Below are positions 1-8,457 of a stretch of DNA of 25,168 nt, piece by piece. This stretch comes from a virus. The notes under the pieces were generated by a model. That model did no database searches. It saw only the letters and a program-made list of their open reading frames with translations, and was not told where the DNA came from. The stretch is taken from positions 1 through 25,168 of IMG/VR virus record IMGVR_UViG_3300020054_000606. The stretch is one strand, 5' to 3'. The translations under genes were made by a program, and so were the position numbers. Positions within the stretch are counted from its first letter, which is position 1; the number at the start of each line of letters is the position of its first letter.

Positions 1-156
1 TTAGCCGTCCCATCTAGTTGGACTACGTTCCCCGCCAAGGTGCCCACGTCCTCAGCTGCCGCTGTCCCTAAGGTGGGCGTCCCTGTGAGGTCTGAGTAGG
101 CGCCTGTGGTCGCTACTGTGGCGAGCGTTGGCGTTCCTGTGACCTCAGAGTAAGCC
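1..156. repeat. Left copy of a 726-base-spaced direct repeat in the tail fibre gene
   Basis: This stretch aligns colinearly with 727-882, with scattered substitutions. The coded block is SDLTGTPTLGTAAAEDVG followed by TLAGNVVQLDGTAK, against SDLSGTPTLGTASAEDVG and TSAGNVVQLDGTAK in the right copy. The 726-base offset equals 242 codons, so the frame is kept. This copy is cut by the window edge. Confidence 0.75.
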
Positions 157-1343
157 ACCGCTCCTGACTCCCAATCGCCTGAGGTGGAGTTGTACTTGAT
201 CACGTTGGTATTGCTTGGAGCTGCCGCGCTCACGTCTCCAATGTCATCAAGAGCCGCGACGCTCGCGCTGACTGTGCTGTTCTCCCACTCGCCTGACGTG
301 CCGTTATAGACCAGCGCCTCACCATTTGATGGGCTCGAGATGCTCACACCATTAAAACTCTCAAGCCTAGTCGCTGTAATCTCTTGTAGGGAGCTCGCCC
401 CAACCCAAACAAATGATCGCGCCTCAGATACCTCAACGGTGAAGCTTGTCACAGAGGAGCCAGAGAGCAGACGTACAGTAGGGCAGTTGATCACTGCTTG
501 ACCTGTAATCTGAGAATTAAAGAAACTGACGACACCACCAATTGCCGCGCTAGTGGCAGAAGGTAGTGTGATCGGGTTAGATGAGCCAGCTAAGGCTATA
601 TCATAGTGCTGTCTGCGGTTGTCAGTGATCTGTGTGAGCGTAGCCCCAAGGGTAGTAATCTGCGTCTTATAAAACAGAGTTCCGTTTGGCAGATTGGTGA
701 GCTGTGAGCCGTCAACCGCTGGGAGCTTAGCCGTTCCATCAAGCTGGACCACATTCCCCGCGCTTGTCCCTACGTCCTCAGCTGAGGCTGTCCCCAAGGT
801 GGGCGTCCCACTCAGGTCAGAGTAGGCGCCTGTAGTCGCCACAGTTGCGAGCGTTGGTGTCCCACTCAGGTCAGAGTAGGCGCCTGTGCTCGCCACAGTC
901 GCGAGCCCTGAGATGTCAGCTGTTGAGAGGGTGACTGCGCCTGTACGCCCCGCCACGCTCGTCACGCTGTCGGTGTTGTCCACCTTGTCAATCTTGGCAG
1001 GGTCAAGGGTGCCACCCATGTCAGCGTTGATGAGGAGGTGGTCACCCACCGCCCATGTCTGCCCTTGGTAGGTTCCCGCCACGCTGATGATATACAGGTC
1101 ACCCTTGGTGGCGTTGCTCAGGTCAGCAGGTGAGGAGGCGTCAAAAGTGCCTTGATAGGTCACGCCACCAACTACAGCGGCGTCTACCACGCTCTTGGTC
1201 TTAGCTGGGGTCATCGCTGTGAGGTCATTGGTTCCCGCTGTGGCCTCTGCTGAGGTTGCAATCCTGATCTTCCCTGAGACTGTCTCAGTTGCGTCAGGTA
1301 CTGAAGCGGCGCCCGCTGATGGAGGAAGGAATAGAACAGACAT
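1..1343 (-). CDS. Tail fibre / receptor-binding protein, N-terminal part (runs off the left edge)
   Basis: I translated the minus strand by hand from the ATG at 1343 and found an open frame of 447 codons with no stop to the left edge; the C-terminus lies outside the window. The start follows TAAGGAG, whose TAA is the stop of the upstream gene. Near residues 115-135 comes SVAGRTGAVTLSTADISGL, a hallmark of phage tail fibre and side-fibre proteins. It is followed by repeats of LATVATTGAYSDLSGTPTL and by copies of a motif ending in a Y-N-x-T-S-G-x-W-E pattern (for example KYNSTSGDWE), also typical of fibres. The low-complexity repeats rich in Ala, Ser, Thr and Gly suggest an extended trimeric beta-structured shaft. 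Its place at the end of the tail module fits a distal adhesin. The receptor cannot be inferred. Confidence 0.85.
   Translation of the reverse strand, partial: MSVLFLPPSAGAASVPDATETVSGKIRIATSAEATAGTNDLTAMTPAKTKSVVDAAVVGGVTYQGTFDASSPADLSNATKGDLYIISVAGTYQGQTWAVGDHLLINADMGGTLDPAKIDKVDNTDSVTSVAGRTGAVTLSTADISGLATVASTGAYSDLSGTPTLATVATTGAYSDLSGTPTLGTASAEDVGTSAGNVVQLDGTAKLPAVDGSQLTNLPNGTLFYKTQITTLGATLTQITDNRRQHYDIALAGSSNPITLPSATSAAIGGVVSFFNSQITGQAVINCPTVRLLSGSSVTSFTVEVSEARSFVWVGASSLQEITATRLESFNGVSISSPSNGEALVYNGTSGEWENSTVSASVAALDDIGDVSAAAPSNTNVIKYNSTSGDWESGAVAYSEVTGTPTLATVATTGAYSDLTGTPTLGTAAAEDVGTLAGNVVQLDGTA
727..882. repeat. Right copy of the 726-base-spaced direct repeat in the tail fibre gene
   Basis: This is the partner of 1-156. 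Both copies contain an internal 54-base (18-residue) unit encoding TVATTGAYSDLSGTPTLA-like sequence. The right copy leads into the LPAVDGSQLTNLPNGTL segment, which suggests that the same segment follows the left copy beyond the window. Confidence 0.75.
805..887. repeat. 54-base tandem repeat in the tail fibre gene
   Basis: A 29-base string at 805-833 recurs identically at 859-887, a period of 54 bases or 18 codons. The unit encodes LATVA(S/T)TGAYSDLSGTPT. The same period is seen with divergence near 78 and 132. The units are shaft repeats of the fibre and a likely site of repeat expansion or contraction. Confidence 0.8.
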
Positions 1344-1354
1344 GATGGAGCTCC

Positions 1355-1726
1355 TTAGATAGCGCTAAAGCCAGCGATGACACGGACTGTGTCAGCGGCG
1401 TCATTCTTCTTGTATGCGATGGTGAGGACTGACGTCCTCAAGGTGCCAAGGTCATCTGAGAAGATTTGACCCACAGCGATCTCATTGGTGGTGGCGTCCC
1501 CTGCACCTGTGCGCGCTCGATACTTGATGAACATCACATCAGAGCCCTCATTGGTGAAGCCAATCCACTCAAAGGCTAGACCTGAAGCACAAGCGCTCCC
1601 TGTGGTGACGTCAATGAAGTCAGCTGAGGTGAGGTCATTCCAATCTGTGTTGGAGACGCCTGAGAGGTCGATTGAGCCACGAATGGAGCCGCTAATAATG
1701 GGCTCAGTCACTTTGAGTCTAGCCAT
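1355..1726 (-). CDS. Small beta-rich virion-associated protein of unknown function
   Basis: This 123-residue protein is preceded by GAGGATTAAATC, giving a fair ribosome binding site, and its TAA stop forms part of the Shine-Dalgarno sequence of the tail fibre gene. I do not recognise a family. The sequence alternates hydrophobic and polar residues through most of its length (for example SDVMFIKYRARTG and RTSVLTIAYKKND), suggesting a compact beta-sandwich. It has no signal peptide, no membrane segment and one Cys pair (SACAS). Its position between a cell-wall hydrolase and the tail fibre suggests a minor tail-tip protein, a fibre-attachment protein or a decoration protein. That role is inferred from context only. 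Confidence 0.75.
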   Translation of the reverse strand: MARLKVTEPIISGSIRGSIDLSGVSNTDWNDLTSADFIDVTTGSACASGLAFEWIGFTNEGSDVMFIKYRARTGAGDATTNEIAVGQIFSDDLGTLRTSVLTIAYKKNDAADTVRVIAGFSAI

Positions 1727-1729
1727 GAT

Positions 1730-2443
1730 TTAATCCTCGAAATCTTCTGAGAGTAGGCGGTAAATGTGAGCCACGCTATCCATTGAGCGCTGACGCTTGA
1801 TGACACCCTCAATCCTGCCCTCTGGCCCCTCACCGTGGGCGTTCCCCTCATAGGTGTCGAACAGTCCCAAGTCATCAGGTGATGACACTACTAGGACAAT
1901 GTGATTCCCCTGAACAGGTGAATGGTCATCTGAGGTGAACACAGTCACAATATCTCCAGGCTGTGGCTGTTCCCCATCCCTACACCTTGAGGTCTTACCC
2001 CATGAGCTCCACATCCTGTAGCAGCTTGGAAAGATCTTTTGACGGATTGAGGGGAGCACAGACCGCCCATAAGCAAAGGCAGCGAACGCCCCACACCATG
2101 AGAACTGACCATTCTTGGTGTAGTCAGCCTCCCAGCTCCACCCAATCCCCTCTGAGCTCTTGATGTAAGTGTTTATCCTCTGCCAATCACCGCCATAGTT
2201 TGGCTCTGTGACGTTACGCTCCCACTCTGCCTGTGCTCTATCGAGCGCCTCACGGCTCTGAGGTGAAGCGTAGACTGTGCGCTCAGGGCGTGAGTCTACC
2301 TCAAGCGCCTTGAGGTCTAACCCCATTTGAGAGATAGCGCGGTGGAGACGCCTAAGCTCATGCTCATAGCTCTCCTTGATGTCAGCCACCATGAGCTTGA
2401 GCTCTTTATTTTCCGTCTCTAGTTGGGCCTTGGTTTTGCTCAT
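1730..2443 (-). CDS. CHAP-like cysteine peptidase/amidase (cell-wall hydrolase) with N-terminal coiled coil
   Basis: This 237-residue protein probably cleaves peptidoglycan, acting either during DNA entry as a tail-associated lysin or at lysis as an endolysin. Residues 1-50 are heptad-like and charged (KAQLETENKELKLMVADIKE), indicating a coiled coil. The catalytic domain spans about 85-232. It contains the FSWCGAFAAFAY motif with Cys117 as the likely nucleophile, the QPGDIVTVF strand, NHIVLVV with His181, and YEGNAHG with Asn201 or Glu199 as the third residue. This order of Cys, PGD, His and Asn/Glu is that of CHAP and related NlpC/P60 domains. No signal peptide is seen. The start abuts the stop of the upstream tail gene (TAAATG). 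The neighbouring tip and fibre genes favour a virion enzyme, but no other endolysin is visible in this window. Confidence 0.75.
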   Translation of the reverse strand: MSKTKAQLETENKELKLMVADIKESYEHELRRLHRAISQMGLDLKALEVDSRPERTVYASPQSREALDRAQAEWERNVTEPNYGGDWQRINTYIKSSEGIGWSWEADYTKNGQFSWCGAFAAFAYGRSVLPSIRQKIFPSCYRMWSSWGKTSRCRDGEQPQPGDIVTVFTSDDHSPVQGNHIVLVVSSPDDLGLFDTYEGNAHGEGPEGRIEGVIKRQRSMDSVAHIYRLLSEDFED

Positions 2444-5400
2444 TTAGCTGTACCTTTGCGCTTCTGTATTTGAGCCTAACACAGGCGGGCTAGTGTCGCT
2501 AGCTAGATAAGCGTCAGCCTTATGGTGTGTTGAGGCGCTTGTGTAGATAGTGGGCTCAAGGGTTCCACCTGTGACTGTGACCCCATGAGACGCCGTGAAG
2601 GTGATCACGTTCCCCGATATGCTGTCAATAGTTAGCCCTGTGATGGCGTTGTCATGGTCCCCCCTTGGTAGGTAGTCCACCACATCACCCGCTTGGAAGA
2701 AGCTCACATCTCTTGATGTGGTCCCATAGCTGAAGTTGGCCACCTCTAAGCTAGTGGCTGACCTGATGACTGTGACATCTGCTGAGGCGTTCCATGCTAC
2801 AGGCTTGGTCCCTGTATGGATGATCTCAATCTGTGCGCCCTCACCCATGAGCTCTTGGTGGATAGATTGAATCATTCCCACCCCATTGGTGACGCCCCAC
2901 TCATCCCCATAGCCTTTGAGGAGAGGTGAGCTCACGTCAACATAGGCGCCCACATCCAGGAGGATGCTTTGACCTGTACCAATCGAGCCACGCCACAGCC
3001 TCAGAGGATTGCTCAGGAGGTTCCATTGACGAGCGACCACAGGGAGGAAGTAGCCAAGCGTGTCACCAAGGGAGCTCCCCAAGTCCCTGTCAGTCAACCC
3101 ATACAGGTCAAGGCTAGTCCGTGAGCGCTCGCCACCATAGCGGTTGATCGCCTCCTGATTATTGAGGATGACCTCAGACCCAAAGCGCTCCTCTTCTGTA
3201 GACCATTGGAACCTCACCACAGTCTGGGTCACTACGTCCTCATAGATTGACCAAGTGGGTGGCTGATCTTGATGCCAATCACCCGCCGCTATAGTGGCCA
3301 CCGCCTCAGCTGAGCGCTCAGCGCCGATAGGCTGAAGGGTGAGCTTAGAGCGCCCATTAAGGTCACGCTTCATTATCAATGCACAGCTCATGGCCTTGAG
3401 CATGGAGTCAATCACGTCACGGATGGCCACCCCATCACCTGAGATGGCTCCTGAGAAGGTAAAGGCGCTTGTTCCATCATAGGTGAGGAAGCTGGCCTCA
3501 TCTATCTCTGTGGAGGGGATAGCAAGGCCAATGCTGTAGACGTCATAAGTCCCAAGCTTGGAGTCACCTCCACCGCTCTCAAGGAGCTTGAGGATGATCT
3601 CACCAGGGCGCTCCTTATCGAACAGCGCCCCGCCATAAATCTCAGCGCGCTCAGCGTCAGGCCAATCACCAAAGGAGCTGACCAAGTCCCAATCTTGAGC
3701 AGGGTCAAGGTGGATGATGTAGCCTACTGTGGAGCTGTCATAGGTCGCCGTGGTTTGGTGGGTGGCCTTGAGCCATTGATAGCGAACCTCCTCAGCGCGG
3801 CGGTCTACATACTTGACTTGGATGTCATAGCTCTCACCCGCTGTGGCGCTCGCTGGCAAGCCAAGCCCACTCTCTACCAAGATGGTGAGCTCACGCCATT
3901 GATAGTATCCAAGGGCAATCCCCTTGATGGGATAGCTTTTAGAGCGCTGTGTGCTGTCATCAGCACAGGCCAAGGTTCTAGTCACCACTCTGCGGGTGGT
4001 CCCTGTCCTATGGTCTGAGCTAAATCTGTTCTCAGAGTCAGGCTTCCTAATGTCGAGAGGGTACCAGAGGCGGTAGCGTGTCCACAGAGGAGGACGTGGG
4101 CCAGCTGAGTCCCAATATCGAGCGCGAGGCTCAATATCAGTCAAGCTCCCTTGGCTCAGGATAACTCTTGGTCTGAGCCCATGAGGATCATCATTGGGTG
4201 AGACTGTGATCATCCCATCAGCGCTGAGCTGCCACCTAGCCCATGAGCCATCATATCCTGTTACATATTCAGACTCATTTAAGAGCCCATCAATCACAGC
4301 ATCAGGCCACGCCTTGACCTCATTATCACCAATCTCAAAGCGCTTGACCTCAGCCTCAGAGTTAGTCCTCACACGGATATAGGTGCTAGTTCCTGATGTG
4401 TTGTAGGTGGTATAGGTGGCGTCATAATTCCAAAAGGAACCGCTCCCGCTTGTCAGATAAAAGACCTGTTCTGTGCCACCCTCATAATTGCCCTCAAGCC
4501 TTGGATAGCGTGGGTGGTTCCCATCTGTGTCTGGGTCTACACCCTTTGGCCCTGCCAGCCAAAACAAGTCAAGGTCATCAGGTGAGCCGTCAAATATCTC
4601 AAGAGAGGGAGGGACTGTGGTTGGGTCAATGGTGGCGCGCTCAATATAGTAATCGACCCCACCATCCTTGAGACTCACAGCCCACTCCATGTAGCTCCCC
4701 TCACTCCCATTATAATAGTGGAAGCCTTGAAGGAGGTGGGTGGTGTTGCGCCCCCTCTCTGTGATCGGCCCATCTAAGAGGGCGATGATAGGCGTCAGGC
4801 TTAGGGTGACTGTGCCACCCTCCTCAACCACAGGTGAGGAATCAAGGAAGCCATTGACCACTTGGGTGAAGTCAGACAGGCCACCATCAGGGAGCTCCTG
4901 AGCTACCCAGAGAGAAGCGCGCCGACCTCTAAAAGTGGTGATGGCTGTGGCCACCTCAGGGACATTGGTCCCACCCTGAGTGATGAGGTGGGCTTGACGT
5001 TGTGAGCGACCCACAGCGCGCTGATCAAACGTGAGGCGGTCACCGCCAGCTATAGGGGTGACCCCTGTCACCTTGATCGTCTCAGCGCCTATGTGAAACA
5101 GCGCGGGATAGGTAACGCCTGATACTGTGGTGTCAATGTCCACAGTCCCTGAGTCTGTGGCGTATAGAATCTCTGAGGTGACTTGAGCCCTGAAGGGGGC
5201 TGACGCTCGAGCGCCACACCTTCCAAAGATAGTGGCGGGATCATTGACGCCACCCCTCAGCCTGTCGCTTGCCAGGGTGACTGTGAGCGCTCCATAGGTG
5301 GCCACCCCTCCTGAGGGGTCAAGCTGTGAGCTGTAAGCGCCTACGCTAACAATGGCCTCCACGTCCTCATAGGCTATCCCCACAGCGATGGTCCCTGAGA

Positions 5401-5503
5401 AGTTGGCGTCTGTAGGGTCAAAGCCTCCTGAGGTGTAGCGCACAGGAAGCCCCGCCACCTCTAAGACAAACACCCGCCGCGCTCGATCATCCGTGATACT
5501 CAT
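2444..5503 (-). CDS. Large tail tip / hub protein
   Basis: This 1019-residue protein is the largest in the window. Its ATG overlaps the upstream TAA by one base (TAATG) behind an AGGAGG site. The N-terminal 250 residues (VFVLEVAGLPVRYTSGGFD, then a beta-rich stretch with DRLTFDQRAVGRSQRQAH) look like the start of tail hub proteins that bind the tube end. The middle contains many Tyr/Trp-rich beta segments. The C-terminus (about 920-1019, with FQAGDVVDYLPRGD and ISGNVITFTASHG) resembles small beta domains common at the ends of phage tip proteins. Size, order after the tape measure, and position before the lysin and fibre support a gpJ- or Tal-like central tip protein. I see no convincing protease or lysozyme motif. 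The exact family assignment is uncertain. Confidence 0.7.
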   Translation of the reverse strand: MSITDDRARRVFVLEVAGLPVRYTSGGFDPTDANFSGTIAVGIAYEDVEAIVSVGAYSSQLDPSGGVATYGALTVTLASDRLRGGVNDPATIFGRCGARASAPFRAQVTSEILYATDSGTVDIDTTVSGVTYPALFHIGAETIKVTGVTPIAGGDRLTFDQRAVGRSQRQAHLITQGGTNVPEVATAITTFRGRRASLWVAQELPDGGLSDFTQVVNGFLDSSPVVEEGGTVTLSLTPIIALLDGPITERGRNTTHLLQGFHYYNGSEGSYMEWAVSLKDGGVDYYIERATIDPTTVPPSLEIFDGSPDDLDLFWLAGPKGVDPDTDGNHPRYPRLEGNYEGGTEQVFYLTSGSGSFWNYDATYTTYNTSGTSTYIRVRTNSEAEVKRFEIGDNEVKAWPDAVIDGLLNESEYVTGYDGSWARWQLSADGMITVSPNDDPHGLRPRVILSQGSLTDIEPRARYWDSAGPRPPLWTRYRLWYPLDIRKPDSENRFSSDHRTGTTRRVVTRTLACADDSTQRSKSYPIKGIALGYYQWRELTILVESGLGLPASATAGESYDIQVKYVDRRAEEVRYQWLKATHQTTATYDSSTVGYIIHLDPAQDWDLVSSFGDWPDAERAEIYGGALFDKERPGEIILKLLESGGGDSKLGTYDVYSIGLAIPSTEIDEASFLTYDGTSAFTFSGAISGDGVAIRDVIDSMLKAMSCALIMKRDLNGRSKLTLQPIGAERSAEAVATIAAGDWHQDQPPTWSIYEDVVTQTVVRFQWSTEEERFGSEVILNNQEAINRYGGERSRTSLDLYGLTDRDLGSSLGDTLGYFLPVVARQWNLLSNPLRLWRGSIGTGQSILLDVGAYVDVSSPLLKGYGDEWGVTNGVGMIQSIHQELMGEGAQIEIIHTGTKPVAWNASADVTVIRSATSLEVANFSYGTTSRDVSFFQAGDVVDYLPRGDHDNAITGLTIDSISGNVITFTASHGVTVTGGTLEPTIYTSASTHHKADAYLASDTSPPVLGSNTEAQRYS

Positions 5504-6153
5504 TAGGCCTCCTGGTAGATGTCAAACAAGTGGACCGCATAAATGATGACCTCCTCAGCTGTCACCCTGACAGCGAGCTCATCACCTCGATTGGCTGGCG
5601 GTATGTAGAGAGGTCGCGGGAAGGTGGGAGCGCTCAACCCTCCACTTGGGAAGGTGTAGAGGCGTGAGCCTGTGTTGACCCTGTTGACCCCTGTCAATTC
5701 TGAGCGCTCAGCAATTTGGATTTGATTGGGATAGGTGAAGATACACCCCTCATCAATCTTACTCCCAATAGAACCCCCGCTTATCTCGTAGAGCTCAACA
5801 AGGATGTTGGGACCATTTAAGGCATCAGGGTTAATGTGTGACGCTCCATAGATAATCTCAACCCCAATCCACTCTGAGGTGGGGAGGCTAAAATAGAAGA
5901 AGTCAAAGTCCTCAGTCTGGCCTTTAGTTGGTCCAAGGACTGACCCTCTATAGATCGCTGCCTTCTTATATGTCGTAAATTGTGAATAAAATGTTGAGTG
6001 CCCCACATGATAGAATCCCGCTGACCTAAACTTGACTTGATTTAGATTCTTCAAGCTCATAGCCATCTGAGCTACAGGGGCTCCCATTGTAATCACACCA
6101 TTATGACAAGCTTGAACTGAGGGGAGAGGTTGAAAATTAGTAGGTGTTGCCAT
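5503..6153 (-). CDS. Minor tail-tip protein, unknown family
   Basis: This 216-residue protein starts after GGGGAGTGTGAGAC and overlaps the next gene by one base. I do not recognise it. The sequence is beta-rich with many aromatic residues (FYHVGHSTFYSQFTTYKK, DFDFFYFSLP) and a Pro-rich segment near 175-190 (PTFPRPLYIPPANRG). It has no transmembrane segment or coiled coil and only two Cys. Lying between tape-measure-proximal genes and the large hub gene, it is most likely a baseplate or tip component, perhaps a carbohydrate-binding or hub-completing protein. That is an inference from position. Confidence 0.65.
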   Translation of the reverse strand: MATPTNFQPLPSVQACHNGVITMGAPVAQMAMSLKNLNQVKFRSAGFYHVGHSTFYSQFTTYKKAAIYRGSVLGPTKGQTEDFDFFYFSLPTSEWIGVEIIYGASHINPDALNGPNILVELYEISGGSIGSKIDEGCIFTYPNQIQIAERSELTGVNRVNTGSRLYTFPSGGLSAPTFPRPLYIPPANRGDELAVRVTAEEVIIYAVHLFDIYQEA

Positions 6154-6156
6154 GTC

Positions 6157-7236
6157 TCACACTCCCCAAATGCAGAGGCCTTGAATGTATGGGCGAGGAG
6201 GAGAGCCAGGGACGCGAAAGTCAACAAGGTTGCTCCAATTCTCTTCAGCGTTATCCAACCCTGCTCTATACACACTCAGGTTATAGAGCTGACTCATTTC
6301 CTCATCAGGATCAGGCCTAGCTGTGATGCTGTGGGCGCTCCATCCATTAGCGGTCGCTGTGATCTCTTGACCCATAATCACAAAGGTCACTGAGGGATAG
6401 GTGGCGCTAATGTTGACCATCTTAATCCACACCTTGATGGTGTAGTCATTCCCGCTCTCAAAGGCCTCATAGGGTACATACACAGGGCTAAATAAGACCT
6501 CAACATCTCCAACGCCCAAATAAATAGCGGGCGCTGCGTCTGAGGCTGAGGTGGGAGCGTTTAGCAGATTATCAACCCCGCTCCATGTGGTGTAGACCAT
6601 AGGACGCTGTCTAAGCGTCTCAACGTTCTCAAGCATGTCCACACCCCATCGAGCGCTGAGCGGGTAATCATTCCCCACCCTGTTGAGCCCAAAGGGTGTA
6701 AAGGCGTTTGAGTCAGCATCAAGCTTGACCCCCGCGCTGAGTGGTGACGCCTTAGCCACCCAATGAGCGGCCAGCGTTCTTATCTCATGGTGGTTGGGTG
6801 TCCCTGTGGTGTGCTTCACCTCAATTGATAGCGTGGCATAGTTGGCTGTGGGTGTAGAGGTCACAGTCAACGTCTGCTCGATGATGTGTGGGCCAGCTCC
6901 TGTTGAGAGCGTCTCAGCGGTGTAGACGTCTGAGCCAATGGTCAGCGTTGACCTTATGCCCCCTGGTCCTAAGGCTATCAGGTGAAGGTGTAGCTCATAG
7001 TGGTCAAGCGTGATTACAGGGATGACATATTCAACCATTGGCTGATAGGTGGTTCCCTGTTGATTGAATTGACCCTCAGCCCACGCTTGGCTCAAGACAT
7101 TGTGAGTCCCACCATGAGCATATAGATAATTCGCTGTGTCACTCATAGCTGTGACAGCCCCCTCACCTATGACCTGACCCGCCACCACGGTCACCTCATC
7201 AGCGAGCGTGGGAGGTGTTGTGAAGCTGTTACTCAT
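6157..7236 (-). CDS. Tail-tip structural protein, unknown family
   Basis: This 359-residue protein overlaps the upstream gene by four bases (ATGA), indicating translational coupling. I do not recognise a domain. Residues 1-200 and 215-359 both read as beta-sandwich sequence, for example HYELHLHLIALGPGGIRSTL and NDYTIKVWIKMVNISATYP, the second resembling carbohydrate-binding-like jelly rolls. There is no signal peptide. The protein could be a baseplate upper protein or a carbohydrate-binding tip protein. Function is inferred from its place between the tape measure and the large hub gene. Confidence 0.65.
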   Translation of the reverse strand: MSNSFTTPPTLADEVTVVAGQVIGEGAVTAMSDTANYLYAHGGTHNVLSQAWAEGQFNQQGTTYQPMVEYVIPVITLDHYELHLHLIALGPGGIRSTLTIGSDVYTAETLSTGAGPHIIEQTLTVTSTPTANYATLSIEVKHTTGTPNHHEIRTLAAHWVAKASPLSAGVKLDADSNAFTPFGLNRVGNDYPLSARWGVDMLENVETLRQRPMVYTTWSGVDNLLNAPTSASDAAPAIYLGVGDVEVLFSPVYVPYEAFESGNDYTIKVWIKMVNISATYPSVTFVIMGQEITATANGWSAHSITARPDPDEEMSQLYNLSVYRAGLDNAEENWSNLVDFRVPGSPPRPYIQGLCIWGV

Positions 7237-8453
7237 AAGTGCTCCAATCTCAGGCTGACAGGTACACGCCTTTTCAGTGAGCCAAAGGCGAGGTCATAGG
7301 AGGCGGTCACAATCGAGCACCTGAGCCGCCCTTGGTCACCATTGTCCTCAGATGTATAGATGAGGTCATAGGGCTCCTGTGTGAAGCTGATCAAAGCTGA
7401 CCTAAGCGAGCGCCTAGAATCACCCCACCCTTGGTAGAAGTTGACCCGCTCACCATTGGAGGCATATGGGACAAAGCTATCAGTGAAGTGGCGGTACAGG
7501 TCACGGACATCTAGCAAGGCGTCGAGGTCAAAGCTCAGCGCGCTTGTGGTGTAGGTGCCAATGAGGTTCGAGGTGTAGCCCCCGCCAATCTTACGGCGCG
7601 CTTGGGTCACACTCTCCACGCTGTAGTGGTGATCTTGGAAGGGTCTTGAGGGGAGGAGCGCCCCAGGCATGGGATTAGATGCCACGATACGCGCCACATA
7701 GTCTGTGGCTGTTGAGCCCATAGCCTCAGCGTCCTCACGGCCATTGAATCCAAGGCGATCTCTGAAGCTAGTATCAAGCCAGCCGAAAAGCCCTGTGCTC
7801 ATGTACCACACCTCAACGTGTCCCTCATCGTTGAGAATCCACCTAATCTCTTGACCCGCTTGATCCCTGATGAGCTCCTCAAGACAATCTGTGGGCGCTA
7901 GATCATCCACGTCACCTGAGCCACGCTCTCTCAAGGTGGTCACTACGTCCTGAGAGGGCCATGGCCTGTTTTCAGCTGACCTGAAGGCGTCAAAGCTAGT
8001 CCCTAACAGATTGTCAAACTGATAGCGCTCACCACTATAGACGCCGCGCGTCCAATCCGCTGAGGCGGTCACGCTAAAATTAGCCCCATCCACCACAGCT
8101 GTAGAGGTGCCAAGCCCTAAGACATCAGCATCAAGGGGGGTCACTCTAAAAAGAGCGTCTGAGGTGATCTTGATTCTATCGTCCTCTGTGAGCTCCACAG
8201 ACCAGGTGGTGTTAAAGGTGGCTAATGTCCCCAAAGCCTCCTCAAGCGTCCCCATAGCGTCTGAGGGTGTGGTGTCTCCCACGCCACGCCCATTGAGGAA
8301 GAAGAGCCCGTCCTCATACACTCCCCCTCCTGTGGCGTATGAAGGAAGGCTGACGTCTGTGGCGTTGTAGCGTACCACGTCAACCCCTGCCCATTGGCGA
8401 GCATCAAAGGCAGCCAAGAGGCCGAAGTTGGGAGCGGGTGTGTTATATGGCAT
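7233..8453 (-). CDS. Tail protein directly after the tape measure, candidate distal-tail protein
   Basis: This 406-residue protein begins behind GAGGTGAACCC, a good ribosome binding site, four bases after the tape-measure stop. Siphoviruses usually encode their distal tail (Dit-like) or minor tail protein here, which is the main reason for the call. The sequence mixes beta strands with Arg/Asp-rich segments (DLYRHFTDSFVPYASNGERVNF, RRSLRSALISF). I see no diagnostic motif. Trp- and Tyr-rich stretches around 205-225 (EIRWILNDEGHVEVWYMS) look like part of a compact barrel. It could equally be the first of several baseplate proteins with no counterpart in model phages. Confidence 0.6.
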   Translation of the reverse strand: MPYNTPAPNFGLLAAFDARQWAGVDVVRYNATDVSLPSYATGGGVYEDGLFFLNGRGVGDTTPSDAMGTLEEALGTLATFNTTWSVELTEDDRIKITSDALFRVTPLDADVLGLGTSTAVVDGANFSVTASADWTRGVYSGERYQFDNLLGTSFDAFRSAENRPWPSQDVVTTLRERGSGDVDDLAPTDCLEELIRDQAGQEIRWILNDEGHVEVWYMSTGLFGWLDTSFRDRLGFNGREDAEAMGSTATDYVARIVASNPMPGALLPSRPFQDHHYSVESVTQARRKIGGGYTSNLIGTYTTSALSFDLDALLDVRDLYRHFTDSFVPYASNGERVNFYQGWGDSRRSLRSALISFTQEPYDLIYTSEDNGDQGRLRCSIVTASYDLAFGSLKRRVPVSLRLEHL

Positions 8454-8457
8454 GGGT

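Noticed and set aside
3695-4018. A 107-codon plus-strand frame inside the tail hub gene
   Set aside because: It is antisense to a long coding frame, with no domain or ribosome binding site, and is typical of shadow frames in GC-rich coding DNA.
6093-6275. A 60-residue minus-strand frame across the 6153/6157 gene junction
   Set aside because: It overlaps two better-supported genes in another frame and has no ribosome binding site.
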